From contig NZ_APVL01000011.1 of the NCBI RefSeq assembly GCF_000565285.1, positions 1 through 64,000 on the forward strand: a DNA stretch of 64,000 nt. Reading direction: 5' to 3'. Numbering within the stretch: position 1 is the first letter of the stretch; each line of letters begins with the position of its first letter. The stretch comes from Cytobacillus firmus DS1 (GTDB lineage Bacteria > Bacillota > Bacilli > Bacillales > Cytobacillaceae). This document shows positions 43,465-52,715 of this stretch, one piece after another. Position numbers and translations under genes: made by a program. The notes under the pieces are model-generated. The model was not told the DNA's origin and did not search any database. It saw only the letters and a list, made by a program, of their open reading frames with translations.

Positions 43465-43721
43465 CGTTTATTGCAGCATTCCATCTATGATTAAGAAGTT
43501 CAATTTCTTCTGATGTCATTATTTGATATCCTGCAGGCGGATTCTTGCTGCTGATTGGGTTTCCGAAATGGACAACCACTCCTGCCGATCCGCACACACT
43601 GACAATTTCAACTCAAGCTTCTTGGATTCTTTGGAAAGTACTGAAAGGCAGATGCGTTCCTGGCCTTTGCAGCCCCTGAATAGCCTTCTCTTATGCTTAT
43701 ATGAAGCCGAATAACATCCAT
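43448..43721 (-). pseudogene. Degraded endonuclease IV-like gene
   Basis: Starting at ATG 43721 the frame reads RLHISIREGYSGAAKA and SAFQYFPKNPRSLS, which strongly resembles the N-terminus of AP-endonuclease IV (Nfo) proteins, then hits TGA at 43608. A different frame continues with VEIVSVCGSAGVVVHFGNP and PAGYQIMTSEEIELLNHRW, ending TAA at 43448. The pieces total about 90 codons against about 280 for a complete Nfo, so most of the gene is lost and the rest is frameshifted. The second piece may come from another gene. It adjoins the helicase stop codon. Confidence 0.5.
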
Positions 43722-43725
43722 TCAT

Positions 43726-46302
43726 TTACCTTCTATAATAATTATATCTCCTCCTGGATCGTGAAGAATGACATTCATCACAGATTTGATATTCGTGTTC
43801 CCAAGGCAGTTTTTTGCCGCATTTTCTGCACTTTCTTGAGAGCTCTTTAATATCGGTCTTTAATCTTTCGTGAACATGGTCACTGATTTCTTCTCTTAAT
43901 CGTTCCCAGTATAACGCTTCGGTTCTCTGTTCAAGACGATACAGGAACAGGAGATGAAGGCCGATTGCTTTATAGGTCAGCTCCAGCTCTTCCAAATTCC
44001 GGTTCTTGATTCGGGGTTCCGGCAGCTCCTCCCCGTAAATAATGGCATACATCGTTTCTTCCCATTGGCGTACAAGATCATTTTCTTTTTTGGAGAAAGG
44101 AAGGTGGAGAAAGCCATACAGGTCCATTAGGCCGAGCTTGGCTTCAATTTCTGTGCCCCGTATCCTTTCATAAAGATCTCTCTCCTCTGTTAATGCTGCT
44201 TTTTTGGTTCCTCTTGGGCTCTCAAATTTATCCCAAAGTTCAAAGAATGACCCGAGATCGCGGTAATACCTTTGAAACCTTTCAAATACTGTATTGGTTG
44301 GGGCTATGGCAAAGCTGTGTACCGGTGCATCTTCCATTTCAAGCAGGGCTTTCATTCTTTTGATATCTTTTGTAAAAGCAACCTTCCCAATATTGTAAAG
44401 TCCTTTTCGCCCTGCTCTCCCGGCGATTTGCTTCACTTCTTGAGAAGTAAGGGTCCTTCTTTTCATCCCGTCAAATTTATCATTTTCCAAAAACACAATT
44501 CTTCGGATAGGCAGGTTAAGTCCCATCCCAATGGCATCAGTGGAAACAATGACTGAAGTTTCACCATTTATAAAACGCTGGACTTGTTTTTTTCTGGTTT
44601 CTGGAGGCATAGCTCCATATATCATGCTTACTGAGAGCCCTTCCTGCTGAAGTCTTGAGGCCGTTTCAAGCACTCTCTTTCTTGAAAAACAGATTAGTGC
44701 ATCGCCTTTTCGGACATGACTGAATTTAAATTCCTTTGCTTCCACTTCAAGAGGAATATCCCGGCTGTATTCATTCAGTTCAATATCTGCGTCGCCAAGG
44801 AGCTGCAGCATCATGCTTTTAGCACTGCGGCTTCCAATAATATGGACTTCATTGGCATTTGCCTTGGTAATGGCTTTATACCAGGAAAAGCCTCTGTCTT
44901 TATCCGTAATCATCTGAGATTCATCGATCACAATGACGTCGTAAAAATCCTTTTCATAGAACATTTCTACCGTGCTGGAAAGATGCTGTGAACCGGCAAC
45001 TGTCTTCTCTTCTTCACCGGTTTTTAAAGAACATGGTACACCATCGCGGTTCAATTTATCATATACTTCAAGTGCCAAAAGCCTCAAAGGCGCCAGATAC
45101 AGACCGCTGTTTGCTGATTTCATACCTTCAAGGGCATGATGGGTTTTCCCGGTATTGGTTTCTCCGATATGAAGTACATATTTCCTGGCCCGTTCCACTG
45201 AAGGACTGTATTCCTGCCCGAAAATAAATTCGAGCATACGTTCTTCTTCCTCTTTCTTCCGCTGCTGCTCAGCCAGTTCTTCTGCTATTTTTCTTTCCCT
45301 GTCTTCAATGTCCTTCTCCAGTTGTTTTTGATGGACTTCAGGATCAAATGGGATATCCGCAAGCTTGACCAAATCTTCAACATATTCCTCCTGAATGGTC
45401 TCGAAAAAGCTATCATTAAGATTTTGAAGAGTATGGGCAATCAGCTTCTTTACAGACTTTCCGGTCAGCGGTTTATCATATGCATCTTCATATTCCTCGA
45501 ATAGATGCTGCGGAAGGTTCTGCAGGATGAGTGCTTGCAGAGTATCGGAAAGAAATCCAGAAATATGGTTTTTATAAACATAGTAATAAGTTTCATATTC
45601 GAAATAGCCCTTGCCCCAATAAATTGCTTTATGGATATTTCCTGTCAGTTCCTCAAAGAAATCTCCCATTAAATTATAATCATCGGCGTGGAATTCTCCT
45701 GTTTCCTCAAGCTTTTCTTCAAGAGCGAAGGTATCCAGCTTTTGATACCTTGTCTTATTTTTTAAATCCGAAACCACCTGCTTTGAAGCCATATGTCTGA
45801 CATGAAGATAAAGAAGGCTATAATCTCTTTCAATAATTTCATTTATTATCTTTTCGATTTCTTCGCGGATTGTATACTTTTTACGCTGGAGCTGCTCCTC
45901 TTCTGCTTTCTGAAGATAATTTGCCCTTGCCTTCTCATAGCGATTAGCCCAAGCATCATTATTGCTTTCAAATAGGTCATTGAGCCAGTCCAAACTGTTA
46001 AAGGGCTGATAATCCCTCATCTCAGTCCGGAACAGGTGATTGATTATTTTCCTGTCAACATTTTCAGTATCGTACCCCTTCTCACTTAAATACTTCTTTT
46101 TTTCCTGCTTGGATATTTTGGCGGTGATTTTATTCAGCCACACATTTACCCAGATTTGATCGATATAATGAAATCTCTCAGAAATATATTCCTTATAGGA
46201 GGGCATCGATTCCTGGCTGCCCAGATAACGGTCGGCATCCTCCAGGATTTTTATTTTTGTATGCTCTTCAGCATTATTGTATATCTGTTCAAGCTGATTC
46301 AT
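43726..46302 (-). CDS. SUV3-like superfamily 2 helicase
   Basis: 858 residues. A long N-terminal helical region with a charged coiled coil (about 320-360: EDRERKIAEELAEQQRKKEEEE) precedes the helicase core: GETNTGKTHHALEGM, APLRLLALE, DESQ in VIVIDESQMI, YGAMPPETR, VSTDAIGMGLNLPI and QIAGRAGR. The DESQ box and spacing match the mitochondrial degradosome helicase SUV3. A C-terminal zinc-ribbon-like segment (CRKCGKKLP...CDECHSS) and a basic RSRRRYNYYRR tail suggest RNA binding. Start ATG 46302 has AAAGGGG 8 bases upstream. Confidence 0.85.
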   Translation of the reverse strand: MNQLEQIYNNAEEHTKIKILEDADRYLGSQESMPSYKEYISERFHYIDQIWVNVWLNKITAKISKQEKKKYLSEKGYDTENVDRKIINHLFRTEMRDYQPFNSLDWLNDLFESNNDAWANRYEKARANYLQKAEEEQLQRKKYTIREEIEKIINEIIERDYSLLYLHVRHMASKQVVSDLKNKTRYQKLDTFALEEKLEETGEFHADDYNLMGDFFEELTGNIHKAIYWGKGYFEYETYYYVYKNHISGFLSDTLQALILQNLPQHLFEEYEDAYDKPLTGKSVKKLIAHTLQNLNDSFFETIQEEYVEDLVKLADIPFDPEVHQKQLEKDIEDRERKIAEELAEQQRKKEEEERMLEFIFGQEYSPSVERARKYVLHIGETNTGKTHHALEGMKSANSGLYLAPLRLLALEVYDKLNRDGVPCSLKTGEEEKTVAGSQHLSSTVEMFYEKDFYDVIVIDESQMITDKDRGFSWYKAITKANANEVHIIGSRSAKSMMLQLLGDADIELNEYSRDIPLEVEAKEFKFSHVRKGDALICFSRKRVLETASRLQQEGLSVSMIYGAMPPETRKKQVQRFINGETSVIVSTDAIGMGLNLPIRRIVFLENDKFDGMKRRTLTSQEVKQIAGRAGRKGLYNIGKVAFTKDIKRMKALLEMEDAPVHSFAIAPTNTVFERFQRYYRDLGSFFELWDKFESPRGTKKAALTEERDLYERIRGTEIEAKLGLMDLYGFLHLPFSKKENDLVRQWEETMYAIIYGEELPEPRIKNRNLEELELTYKAIGLHLLFLYRLEQRTEALYWERLREEISDHVHERLKTDIKELSRKCRKCGKKLPWEHEYQICDECHSSRSRRRYNYYRR

Positions 46303-46416
46303 GATCCGTTCCCCTTTAAACATCGCCCATACGCGATGTAATCATTATGACTTATGTTATGTATGATGTTGAAAATTTAAGTAATCTTCATTTTACCATC
46401 TTTTCAAAAAATATCA

Positions 46417-46445
46417 TTGACATAAAACTTAAACCGGCATATAAT
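46417..46445 (+). promoter_or_regulatory. Consensus sigma-A promoter of yceI
   Basis: TTGACA (46417-46422), 17-base spacer, TATAAT (46440-46445): a perfect match, so tight repression is expected. Confidence 0.9.
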
Positions 46446-46463
46446 TTGTTTATAATTAAAATA

Positions 46464-46477
46464 TCTTGAATTCAAGA
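46464..46477. promoter_or_regulatory. Palindromic operator of yceI (MarR/MhqR-like)
   Basis: TCTTGAATTCAAGA, perfect 14-base palindrome within ATATCTTGAATTCAAGACA, 18 bases after the -10 box. The layout ATCT-GAATTC-AGA resembles the MhqR box of Bacillus. Confidence 0.65.
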
Positions 46478-46509
46478 CAAATGAATTCGAACTATTGGAG
46501 GAGAAAAAA

Positions 46510-47043
46510 ATGGCTAAAACTAAATGGGCAGTGGATCCAGCACACAGCAGTGTGGATTTTTCTATCAAGCATATGATGATCGCGAACGTGAAAGGCAGCT
46601 TTAATAGCTTTGATGCCGAAATTACAGCAGATCCTGCAGATTTAACAACAGCTGATATTACATTCAATGTTGCACTTTCAAGTGTGGATACACGAAATGA
46701 AGATCGTGATAATCACCTGCGTTCCGCAGACTTCTTTGATGTTGAAAACCATCCGAAAATGACATTTACTTCAACAGGCATTGTAAGCAAGGATGGCGAT
46801 GAATATGATGTAACAGGCGACCTTACGATTCATGGAGTAACAAAAACAGAAACCTTTACTGTCACATATGAAGGATCAGGCAAAGATCCATGGGGCAATG
46901 AAAAAGTCGGCTTTACTGCTGCCGGGGCTATCAAACGAAGCGATTATGGCTTAACCTGGAATTCAGCACTTGAAACTGGCGGAGTCCTTGTGGGCGATAA
47001 AGTAAAAATCGACCTTCAAATACAGGCAGCAAAAGCAGAATAA
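46510..47043 (+). CDS. YceI family lipid-binding protein
   Basis: 177 residues with the YceI lipocalin-like barrel (WAVDPAHSSVDFSIKHMMIANVKGSF, LTIHGVTKTETFTV). Relatives bind isoprenoid quinones or amphiphiles. There is no signal peptide here, so it is cytosolic. The start ATG 46510 has GGAGG about 9 bases upstream. A perfect promoter followed by a MarR-type palindrome suggests induction by quinones or electrophiles. Confidence 0.88.
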   Translation: MAKTKWAVDPAHSSVDFSIKHMMIANVKGSFNSFDAEITADPADLTTADITFNVALSSVDTRNEDRDNHLRSADFFDVENHPKMTFTSTGIVSKDGDEYDVTGDLTIHGVTKTETFTVTYEGSGKDPWGNEKVGFTAAGAIKRSDYGLTWNSALETGGVLVGDKVKIDLQIQAAKAE

Positions 47044-47053
47044 CGCGGAAAAA

Positions 47054-47090
47054 GGCAGGTATACCGTCGAAGCGGTATCCTGCCCTTTTT
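47054..47090. terminator. Terminator of yceI
   Basis: GGCAGGTATACCG / CGGTATCCTGCC stem followed by CTTTTTCTTTT, between convergent genes. Confidence 0.85.
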
Positions 47091-47098
47091 CTTTTCCG

Positions 47099-48583
47099 TT
47101 ATTGATCGGCTAGCAGCGTGGCAATTCGATCTTCAATGACTTTACCTTCACCGCCATCGGTTAAGTTGTTCAATACAATTGAAAAGATGAGCTCTTCCCC
47201 GCTGGCTGTCTTTACATAACCTGATAACGAACTGACTGTCGAAATTGAACCTGTTTTTGCTTTGACGTTCCCGGCTGCATTGGAGTTTTTCATGCGATTT
47301 CTAAGAGTTCCTCCCACCATCCGGTCTGTATCCCCGGCAATTGGCAAGGAGTTCAAATAAGAGGAGAACCAATCTTCGTCCTGGATTCCAAAAAGCAGTT
47401 TGGAGATCTCATTGGCCGGAATTAAGTTTACATGTGAAATCCCGGAACCGTCCCGAAGAACGAGAGTTTCCTCATTCATTCCAAAAGCTTTTACCTGTTC
47501 TACTAATACTTCCAGACCTTTTTCCCAGCTGCCTTCCCCTTTGACAACCTTGCCCATTTCCTTGATTAATGTTTCTGCATGGCCATTATTGCTTAATTTC
47601 ATAAATGGAATAAGCAGCTCTTTAATAGGCATGGATTTATGCTCAGCAAACAGCTTTGCTCCTTCAGGGGCAGTGCCTGCTTTTGTCTTCCCTTTCAATG
47701 TAATGCCTTGTTCAGCGAGAGAACGCTTTAATAAATCCAATGCATAGCCAGTCGGCTCCCATACAGCGATCCATTCCCTTGAACGGCTTCCTTCAACTGG
47801 AATTTCTCCTTCTATTGTAACGGTGTTCGTGCCGTGATCCCTTTCAATATGGATAACCTTCTTTTCACCTTTAGCAACGGTTTTGGCATTATTAACGATT
47901 TTTATGTAGTCTGTTTCCGGCACCATTTTTACAACCGGTACCTGCCCGGCTTTTTCCGCGGGATATACTTCTACGATGACTGTGCCCGCATCATAATCCT
48001 CATTCGGGGACGCAGTAAGTGCTGAGACTTGTCCGCCATAATACCAGGATTCGTCGCTCCATGACAGATCAGTTGAATAGCGCACATCATCATACCAGGT
48101 GTCATCACCGATCAGGCTGCCATGAATCACCTTGATGCCTGCTTCCTTCACTTTAGCGGCAAATGCATCAAAATCTTCCTTTAACAGAGTTGGGTCTCCT
48201 TTCCCTTTTAAGATCAAGTCACCCTGCAATGTCTTTCCCTTTATTGAGCCTGTGTGAAGAAGTTCTGTGGTGAACTGATAATTTTCACCCAGTGTTTCAA
48301 GAGCGGCAGCTGCCGTAAGGAGCTTCATATTAGATGCCGGCCTTAAACGTACATCCCCAATATGGTCATATACAAGCTCGCCTGTTTCTGCATTGCGTAT
48401 ACTGACTCCTGCAAGTCCTCCCTTTAGGATAGGATCATTATTAAGCATTTGGTTCAGCTGCTGAACTAGTTCGCTTCCTTCTTCTGTTGCCTGGACATGA
48501 GGAGATTCGGGCTGGGCAAAAGGAACAAGTGCCAGCATAAATATCAGCATTAAACTGATATACATTTTTACACTCTTTTTCAT
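47099..48583 (-). CDS. dacB: D-alanyl-D-alanine carboxypeptidase/endopeptidase (PBP4 type)
   Basis: 494 residues, peptidase family S13. The signal peptide [24 protein letters not shown] is followed by the penicillin-binding motifs SNMK (nucleophile Ser), SNN and KTG in [13 protein letters not shown]. Trims or opens peptidoglycan cross-links outside the membrane. Start ATG 48583 has AAGGTGG 10 bases upstream. The symbol follows the E. coli PBP4 gene; in B. subtilis dacB is a different enzyme (DacC is the relative). Confidence 0.88.
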   Translation of the reverse strand: MKKSVKMYISLMLIFMLALVPFAQPESPHVQATEEGSELVQQLNQMLNNDPILKGGLAGVSIRNAETGELVYDHIGDVRLRPASNMKLLTAAAALETLGENYQFTTELLHTGSIKGKTLQGDLILKGKGDPTLLKEDFDAFAAKVKEAGIKVIHGSLIGDDTWYDDVRYSTDLSWSDESWYYGGQVSALTASPNEDYDAGTVIVEVYPAEKAGQVPVVKMVPETDYIKIVNNAKTVAKGEKKVIHIERDHGTNTVTIEGEIPVEGSRSREWIAVWEPTGYALDLLKRSLAEQGITLKGKTKAGTAPEGAKLFAEHKSMPIKELLIPFMKLSNNGHAETLIKEMGKVVKGEGSWEKGLEVLVEQVKAFGMNEETLVLRDGSGISHVNLIPANEISKLLFGIQDEDWFSSYLNSLPIAGDTDRMVGGTLRNRMKNSNAAGNVKAKTGSISTVSSLSGYVKTASGEELIFSIVLNNLTDGGEGKVIEDRIATLLADQ

Positions 48584-48844
48584 ATGTAATAAGCCACCTT
48601 CCAATTTGTTTCATTACCATTTCTTCTTAGAAAGGTGAGTTCCCTTTATTTCCATAATGAGGAAAAAGAATCAATTTTTAATTTACGTAACTATTTTATT
48701 CTCCACTTAAAAAGTTATGAGGACTGGCTATTATTTCCTATTTATAATCTAAATAAATATTATGCTAATAAGAATATTTATTCTTAACAAGCTATTAGAA
48801 AATGGTATGATAAAAACAGGTGAATTTTATAAGGGGTGGAAAGA

Positions 48845-49102
48845 ATGAGTGTACATAAAGCAATATCAGAACATGTAGGAAAGCAGAATAAGATTATAAC
48901 GAAATTTGCTGCCCTGGAGCAGCAGAGAGAATACTATATTGAGCAAGCATTGGATCTATGCAGGCGGGGACTTCCATTTTCTGCGGATAAGATAAACGAA
49001 GTAACTGGTGAAATCAATGAACTTTCTAAACAGGGAATTATACCTGCAAGAAAGTATGTAACAATTGAGATGATTGAGGAATATGCATCAAAGACAAAAT
49101 AG
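48845..49102 (+). CDS. DUF2533 (YpbS-type) protein
   Basis: 85 residues starting MSVHKAISEHVGKQNKIITKF with FSADKINEVTGEINELSKQGIIPARK, the DUF2533 pattern of B. subtilis YpbS. Mostly helical and cytosolic, function unknown. AAGGGG lies upstream; start at ATG 48845 rather than 48836. Confidence 0.8.
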   Translation: MSVHKAISEHVGKQNKIITKFAALEQQREYYIEQALDLCRRGLPFSADKINEVTGEINELSKQGIIPARKYVTIEMIEEYASKTK

Positions 49103-49116
49103 GCACATATGATTAT

Positions 49117-49153
49117 AAAGAAGCGTACCTTCCAATTGGATGCACGCTTCTTT
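49117..49153. terminator. Bidirectional terminator
   Basis: AAAGAAGCGT / ACGCTTCTTT stem between convergent genes. Confidence 0.75.
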
Positions 49154-49469
49154 ATATTGGCTGTGAAGTTTCATGGGCAAATACCTGCAAATCAAGTCGT
49201 TTATTTATATTAAATTGAATTCCTTCATTTTCTAATAGTTCTCTCTGAATGTCATACAAATCTTCATCTTTAAACCCAATTTCCCCTTTCCCATTCACAA
49301 CCCGATGCCAGGGAAGCTGATGCTTTTCACTTTGGGTATGGAGAATCCGGACCACCTGTCTTGCTCCCCGGGGGCTCCCGGCCAGCCTAGCGATTTGTCC
49401 GTATGTCATGACTTTTCCTCTTGGGATGTTTTTAATGATTTTTATCACTTTTTCTGTAAATGGCTTCAT
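49152..49469 (-). CDS. Alkyltransferase-like (ATL) DNA damage recognition protein
   Basis: 105 residues of the MGMT C-terminal fold: GKVMTYGQIARLAGSPRGARQVVRIL (HTH and Arg finger). The active-site motif is PWHRVV in place of PCHRV, so the methyl-accepting Cys is replaced by Trp. Such ATL proteins bind O6-alkylguanine and hand it to nucleotide excision repair instead of repairing it directly. Confidence 0.9.
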   Translation of the reverse strand: MKPFTEKVIKIIKNIPRGKVMTYGQIARLAGSPRGARQVVRILHTQSEKHQLPWHRVVNGKGEIGFKDEDLYDIQRELLENEGIQFNINKRLDLQVFAHETSQPI

Positions 49470-49505
49470 ATGATTGCTCCCTTTTATCTTATATTATAAA
49501 ACAAT

Positions 49506-49526
49506 CCCGCCTGAGTTTCAGGCGGG
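49506..49526 (-). terminator. Terminator of the isp-endonuclease operon
   Basis: CCCGCCTGA / TCAGGCGGG stem, nine bases beyond the nuclease stop codon. Confidence 0.75.
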
Positions 49527-49534
49527 CTCTCGTA

Positions 49535-50344
49535 TTATTCCAGCATTTTCTTTGCATGCTCCGGAAAATCAATAAACGGGTTTCGGTTCCCCTGGAGGGC
49601 TTGAATGGCAGCGTTTCTATGCTTTTCATATATTGTGACGGGATTTTCTTCATGCCAACTATGCAAAATCTGCATATCCATCTTTTCGTCAATTATAAGT
49701 GCTTTTTTATATCTGACAGCAAAATAGAATACAGCTCTTGCGGCAATCCCCTTTCCATATTCCGGTTCAAACTTCTCCTGTTCTGCCATCCCGCATCCAT
49801 TCCTGACGCCCGCCACCTCTATTTCCGGGACATAGGCTTCAAATTCATAGTAGGGGAAGTTGCTTCTCATACTATTGCATGCCGGCTCACAGGCAAAAAG
49901 ATGATGGAGGTCCCCTTTCATTGGCTGTCTTCCATCAAACCATGATTGCGGGACGACATGCTCGGTATTAAATATAACTCTTTCATTGCTGTAAAAGCCG
50001 CCTTCATGAATCGTCTGAAGGAGCTTGAGATCCTGGTCAATGGCTTTAAGAGGATCGACGCCTTTCCCGGAATATAAGCTTTTAAGCTTGAGGTTTTCCT
50101 GCAGATCCACCCATGGATATACATATTGGTGAGGTGAGTAATCCAATTGCCGGTTATGAGTACGAACCAGCAGATCATGAACCTCTTCCGGGAGATCTTC
50201 TTTTTCAAAATCAAGGGTTCCATAGTAATCCTTTTGATTTATGATATCTTCCTCAGTGTTATAATAGGGTTCATTCTGGACACTTTCAATATACTTTGAC
50301 TGAGCCTCTGCCCATGCCGCTGCTATACTATTCACTTTAATCAT
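49535..50344 (-). CDS. Endonuclease I family nuclease
   Basis: 269 residues with the His-Me finger of EndA/Bsn nucleases: FNTEHVVPQSWF, GDLHHLFA and CNSMRSNFPYYEF, then GIAARAVFYFAVRY. Unlike most relatives it lacks a signal peptide. The gene is coupled to the upstream intracellular protease by an ATGA overlap, so both should act in the same place, perhaps during sporulation or cell breakdown. I infer that from gene order only. Confidence 0.82.
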   Translation of the reverse strand: MIKVNSIAAAWAEAQSKYIESVQNEPYYNTEEDIINQKDYYGTLDFEKEDLPEEVHDLLVRTHNRQLDYSPHQYVYPWVDLQENLKLKSLYSGKGVDPLKAIDQDLKLLQTIHEGGFYSNERVIFNTEHVVPQSWFDGRQPMKGDLHHLFACEPACNSMRSNFPYYEFEAYVPEIEVAGVRNGCGMAEQEKFEPEYGKGIAARAVFYFAVRYKKALIIDEKMDMQILHSWHEENPVTIYEKHRNAAIQALQGNRNPFIDFPEHAKKMLE

Positions 50345-51306
50345 ATGGCATTAAGAACAGTCGATTTGAGCTCCTGGTCGAAGATTCCGGCTAAATGATC
50401 TGGAACGGTTAAATAAACAAGCCCGTTTCCTTCAAGTTTGGGAGAATTGCCAAGCGGAACCGTCCTTCTGATTAATTGGGCATAAAGCTCAGGTTCTGAA
50501 AGTTTTCTTTCAAATTGCCTGTTTGCAAAATCCTTGATCAGGGCCAGAGCTCCGGAAACATGCGGAGCAGCCATTGAAGTACCGCTGAGGGTTGCATACT
50601 TTCCGTTCAGAAAGGTAGATAATATCCCTTCCCCAGGCGCCACTAAGTCTATTTCATTATGAGAGTTTGTAAAATCGGAAGAATCCCTTTCGAGGTTAAT
50701 AGCCCCTACACTAATCACTTCATTATAGCAGCCTGGATAAGCAAACTCGTCGGTTGAGTCGTCCCCATCCCCTTCATTACCTGCTGCGCATACTACAAGG
50801 ATATTCTTATTTACAGCGGCTTTAATCGCATCATGAAGTTCAGGAACATCAGCTGGTCCGCCAAGCGACATGGAGATAATATCTGCATTTTGTTCGATGG
50901 CATAATGGATGCCCTTGATAATCCATTCGTATTGTCCGGAACCATCTTTATTTAAGACCTTTACAATAAGGAGTTCAGCTTCAGGAGCTACCCCAATAAC
51001 ACCAGCATTATTTTCATATGCAGCAATAGTCCCTGCCACATGTGTTCCGTGGCCATTATAGTCCTTGAAACTATTTGGATCGCTGTTATCATCGTCTGTA
51101 AAGTTCCTTCCGCCCGTTACACGGTCCTTCAGATCAGGATGGCTAATGTCGCAGCCGGTGTCCAAAACAGCAATTTTGATTCCTTTTCCTTTTGTTTCGC
51201 TCCAAACCTTTGGCGCCTGAATCAATTCCACGCCCTTTGGAACTTCCTTAACATTTTCTTCCTGCTGAATCACCTTATAAGGAATTACACGAACATATTG
51301 CTCCAT
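50341..51306 (-). CDS. isp: Intracellular serine protease (subtilisin family)
   Basis: 321 residues, the size of B. subtilis IspA. No signal peptide; the short propeptide has the inhibitory motif (RVIPYKV, matching LIPY). Catalytic Asp in VLDTGCD, His in NGHGTHVAG, Ser in GTSMAAPHVSG. Main cytosolic protease of stationary phase and sporulation. Overlaps the nuclease gene by four bases. Confidence 0.95.
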   Translation of the reverse strand: MEQYVRVIPYKVIQQEENVKEVPKGVELIQAPKVWSETKGKGIKIAVLDTGCDISHPDLKDRVTGGRNFTDDDNSDPNSFKDYNGHGTHVAGTIAAYENNAGVIGVAPEAELLIVKVLNKDGSGQYEWIIKGIHYAIEQNADIISMSLGGPADVPELHDAIKAAVNKNILVVCAAGNEGDGDDSTDEFAYPGCYNEVISVGAINLERDSSDFTNSHNEIDLVAPGEGILSTFLNGKYATLSGTSMAAPHVSGALALIKDFANRQFERKLSEPELYAQLIRRTVPLGNSPKLEGNGLVYLTVPDHLAGIFDQELKSTVLNAI

Positions 51307-51498
51307 TTCTTTCCCTCCTTAAGAGATTAAATTGAAGCTGGTTCTTGCTGTTAACTACATTTTAACAATTCTGAATATTTAATAACAGTACCGTTGGTAG
51401 CGAAATTTAATAGAATTAAGATAATAAAAAGGAATGATTTGTGATATTTGGACTATGAATTGGGATTATGCTTATATCAAAGCATTCATGAAACTGGT

Positions 51499-52011
51499 TT
51501 ATCTCAGAGTTTTTAAAAGCTTCGGAATCTCTGCATAGATTTGAATGATTTCATCGATTTTCATTCTGACAAGCCCGGAAGATGAAGGAGCAACAAAGTC
51601 GATAGTGCCGGGAATTACTGATTCCTCCTGTATTCCCCATGGAAGCTTTTTTTTGCGGCTGTATTCCTGATAAACGCCTTTTCCAACAAAGCAAATGACC
51701 TTTGGCTTGAATTCAGCTATTTTTTTCATCAGCTCTGCTCTTCCTTCTTTATATTCTTCCTTCGTTATTTCATCAGCTGCTTTAGTGGGTCTTGCCACAA
51801 TATTTGTCATTCCATATCCCAATTCCAATATTTTATAGTCTTCCGCTGCGGCGTATTTACGGGGAGTTAAGCCTGATTCATGAAGAATTTTCCAAAAGCG
51901 GTTGTTTGGGTTTGCAAAGTGATGGCCTGTCTCTCCTGACCGAATGCTTGGGTTGAAGCCGACAAAAAGCAAATCAAGATTTTTTTTCAAGTGGTCTTTA
52001 ATTGGCTCCAT
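51499..52011 (-). CDS. mug: G/U mismatch-specific DNA glycosylase (Mug/TDG family)
   Basis: 170 residues. Uracil-DNA glycosylase fold: FVGFNPSIRSGETGHHFANPNNRFW (catalytic Asn in GFNPS and the HHFANPNNRFW element) and VAPSSSGLVR near the end. Removes U or ethenocytosine opposite G. Monocistronic. Confidence 0.9.
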   Translation of the reverse strand: MEPIKDHLKKNLDLLFVGFNPSIRSGETGHHFANPNNRFWKILHESGLTPRKYAAAEDYKILELGYGMTNIVARPTKAADEITKEEYKEGRAELMKKIAEFKPKVICFVGKGVYQEYSRKKKLPWGIQEESVIPGTIDFVAPSSSGLVRMKIDEIIQIYAEIPKLLKTLR

Positions 52012-52076
52012 ATAACCATCCTTTCGATTTTGGCAAGCTACTGTTCATTTTACCTAAAACGTCAGGTTAACAAAAC

Positions 52077-52103
52077 AAAAAAGAGCCCTTTAAGGCTCTT
52101 TTT
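52077..52103. terminator. Terminator of ppiB
   Basis: AAGAGCC / GGCTCTT stem with A and T runs on both sides, just downstream of ppiB. Confidence 0.8.
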
Positions 52104-52113
52104 ACTGAACGGA

Positions 52114-52551
52114 TTATCCTTCAAGAATTTCAACTTTCTCCATAACATCGCCGTTTCTCATCGCTTTAACTGCTTCCATTCCGGAAGTAACTTTTCCAAA
52201 AACAGTGTGAACACCGTTTAGGTGAGGCTGTGGCTCATGAACGATAAAGAACTGGCTTCCGCCTGTATCGCGGCCTGCGTGAGCCATAGAAAGAGATCCT
52301 TCTACATGCTTATGTGGGTTTCCTTCTGTTTCACATTTGATTGTGTACCCTGGACCACCAGTTCCTGTTCCGTTCGGGCACCCTCCCTGACTTACAAACC
52401 CAGGGATTACACGATGGAAATTCAAGCCATTATAAAAGCCTTCATTAGCAAGCTTTTTGAAATTTTCAACTGTCCCTGGTGCTGCTTCAGGATATAGTTC
52501 AAATTCAACCTTTTCACCGTTTTTCATTAATATGTATCCTTTTTCTGCCAT
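52114..52551 (-). CDS. ppiB: Peptidyl-prolyl cis-trans isomerase, cyclophilin type
   Basis: 145 residues. Cyclophilin fold with [13 protein letters not shown], the catalytic Arg in [22 protein letters not shown] and [11 protein letters not shown]. Cytosolic, as there is no signal peptide. Start ATG 52551 has AAGGAG 9-10 bases upstream. Confidence 0.95.
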   Translation of the reverse strand: MAEKGYILMKNGEKVEFELYPEAAPGTVENFKKLANEGFYNGLNFHRVIPGFVSQGGCPNGTGTGGPGYTIKCETEGNPHKHVEGSLSMAHAGRDTGGSQFFIVHEPQPHLNGVHTVFGKVTSGMEAVKAMRNGDVMEKVEILEG

Positions 52552-52715
52552 ACTAATCATCTCCTTATGTAAAAATCAAATTAATAATACCATTAATCTC
52601 ATCAGGAATAAAATCAAAAGAAGTTTTTTCCCTGATTGAATATAAAAAACAAAGGGTAAAGTTAAGATAGCATAGCATCATAAAATGCAGAAATGTCTTA
52701 TTGGAGGTTTTTAGA

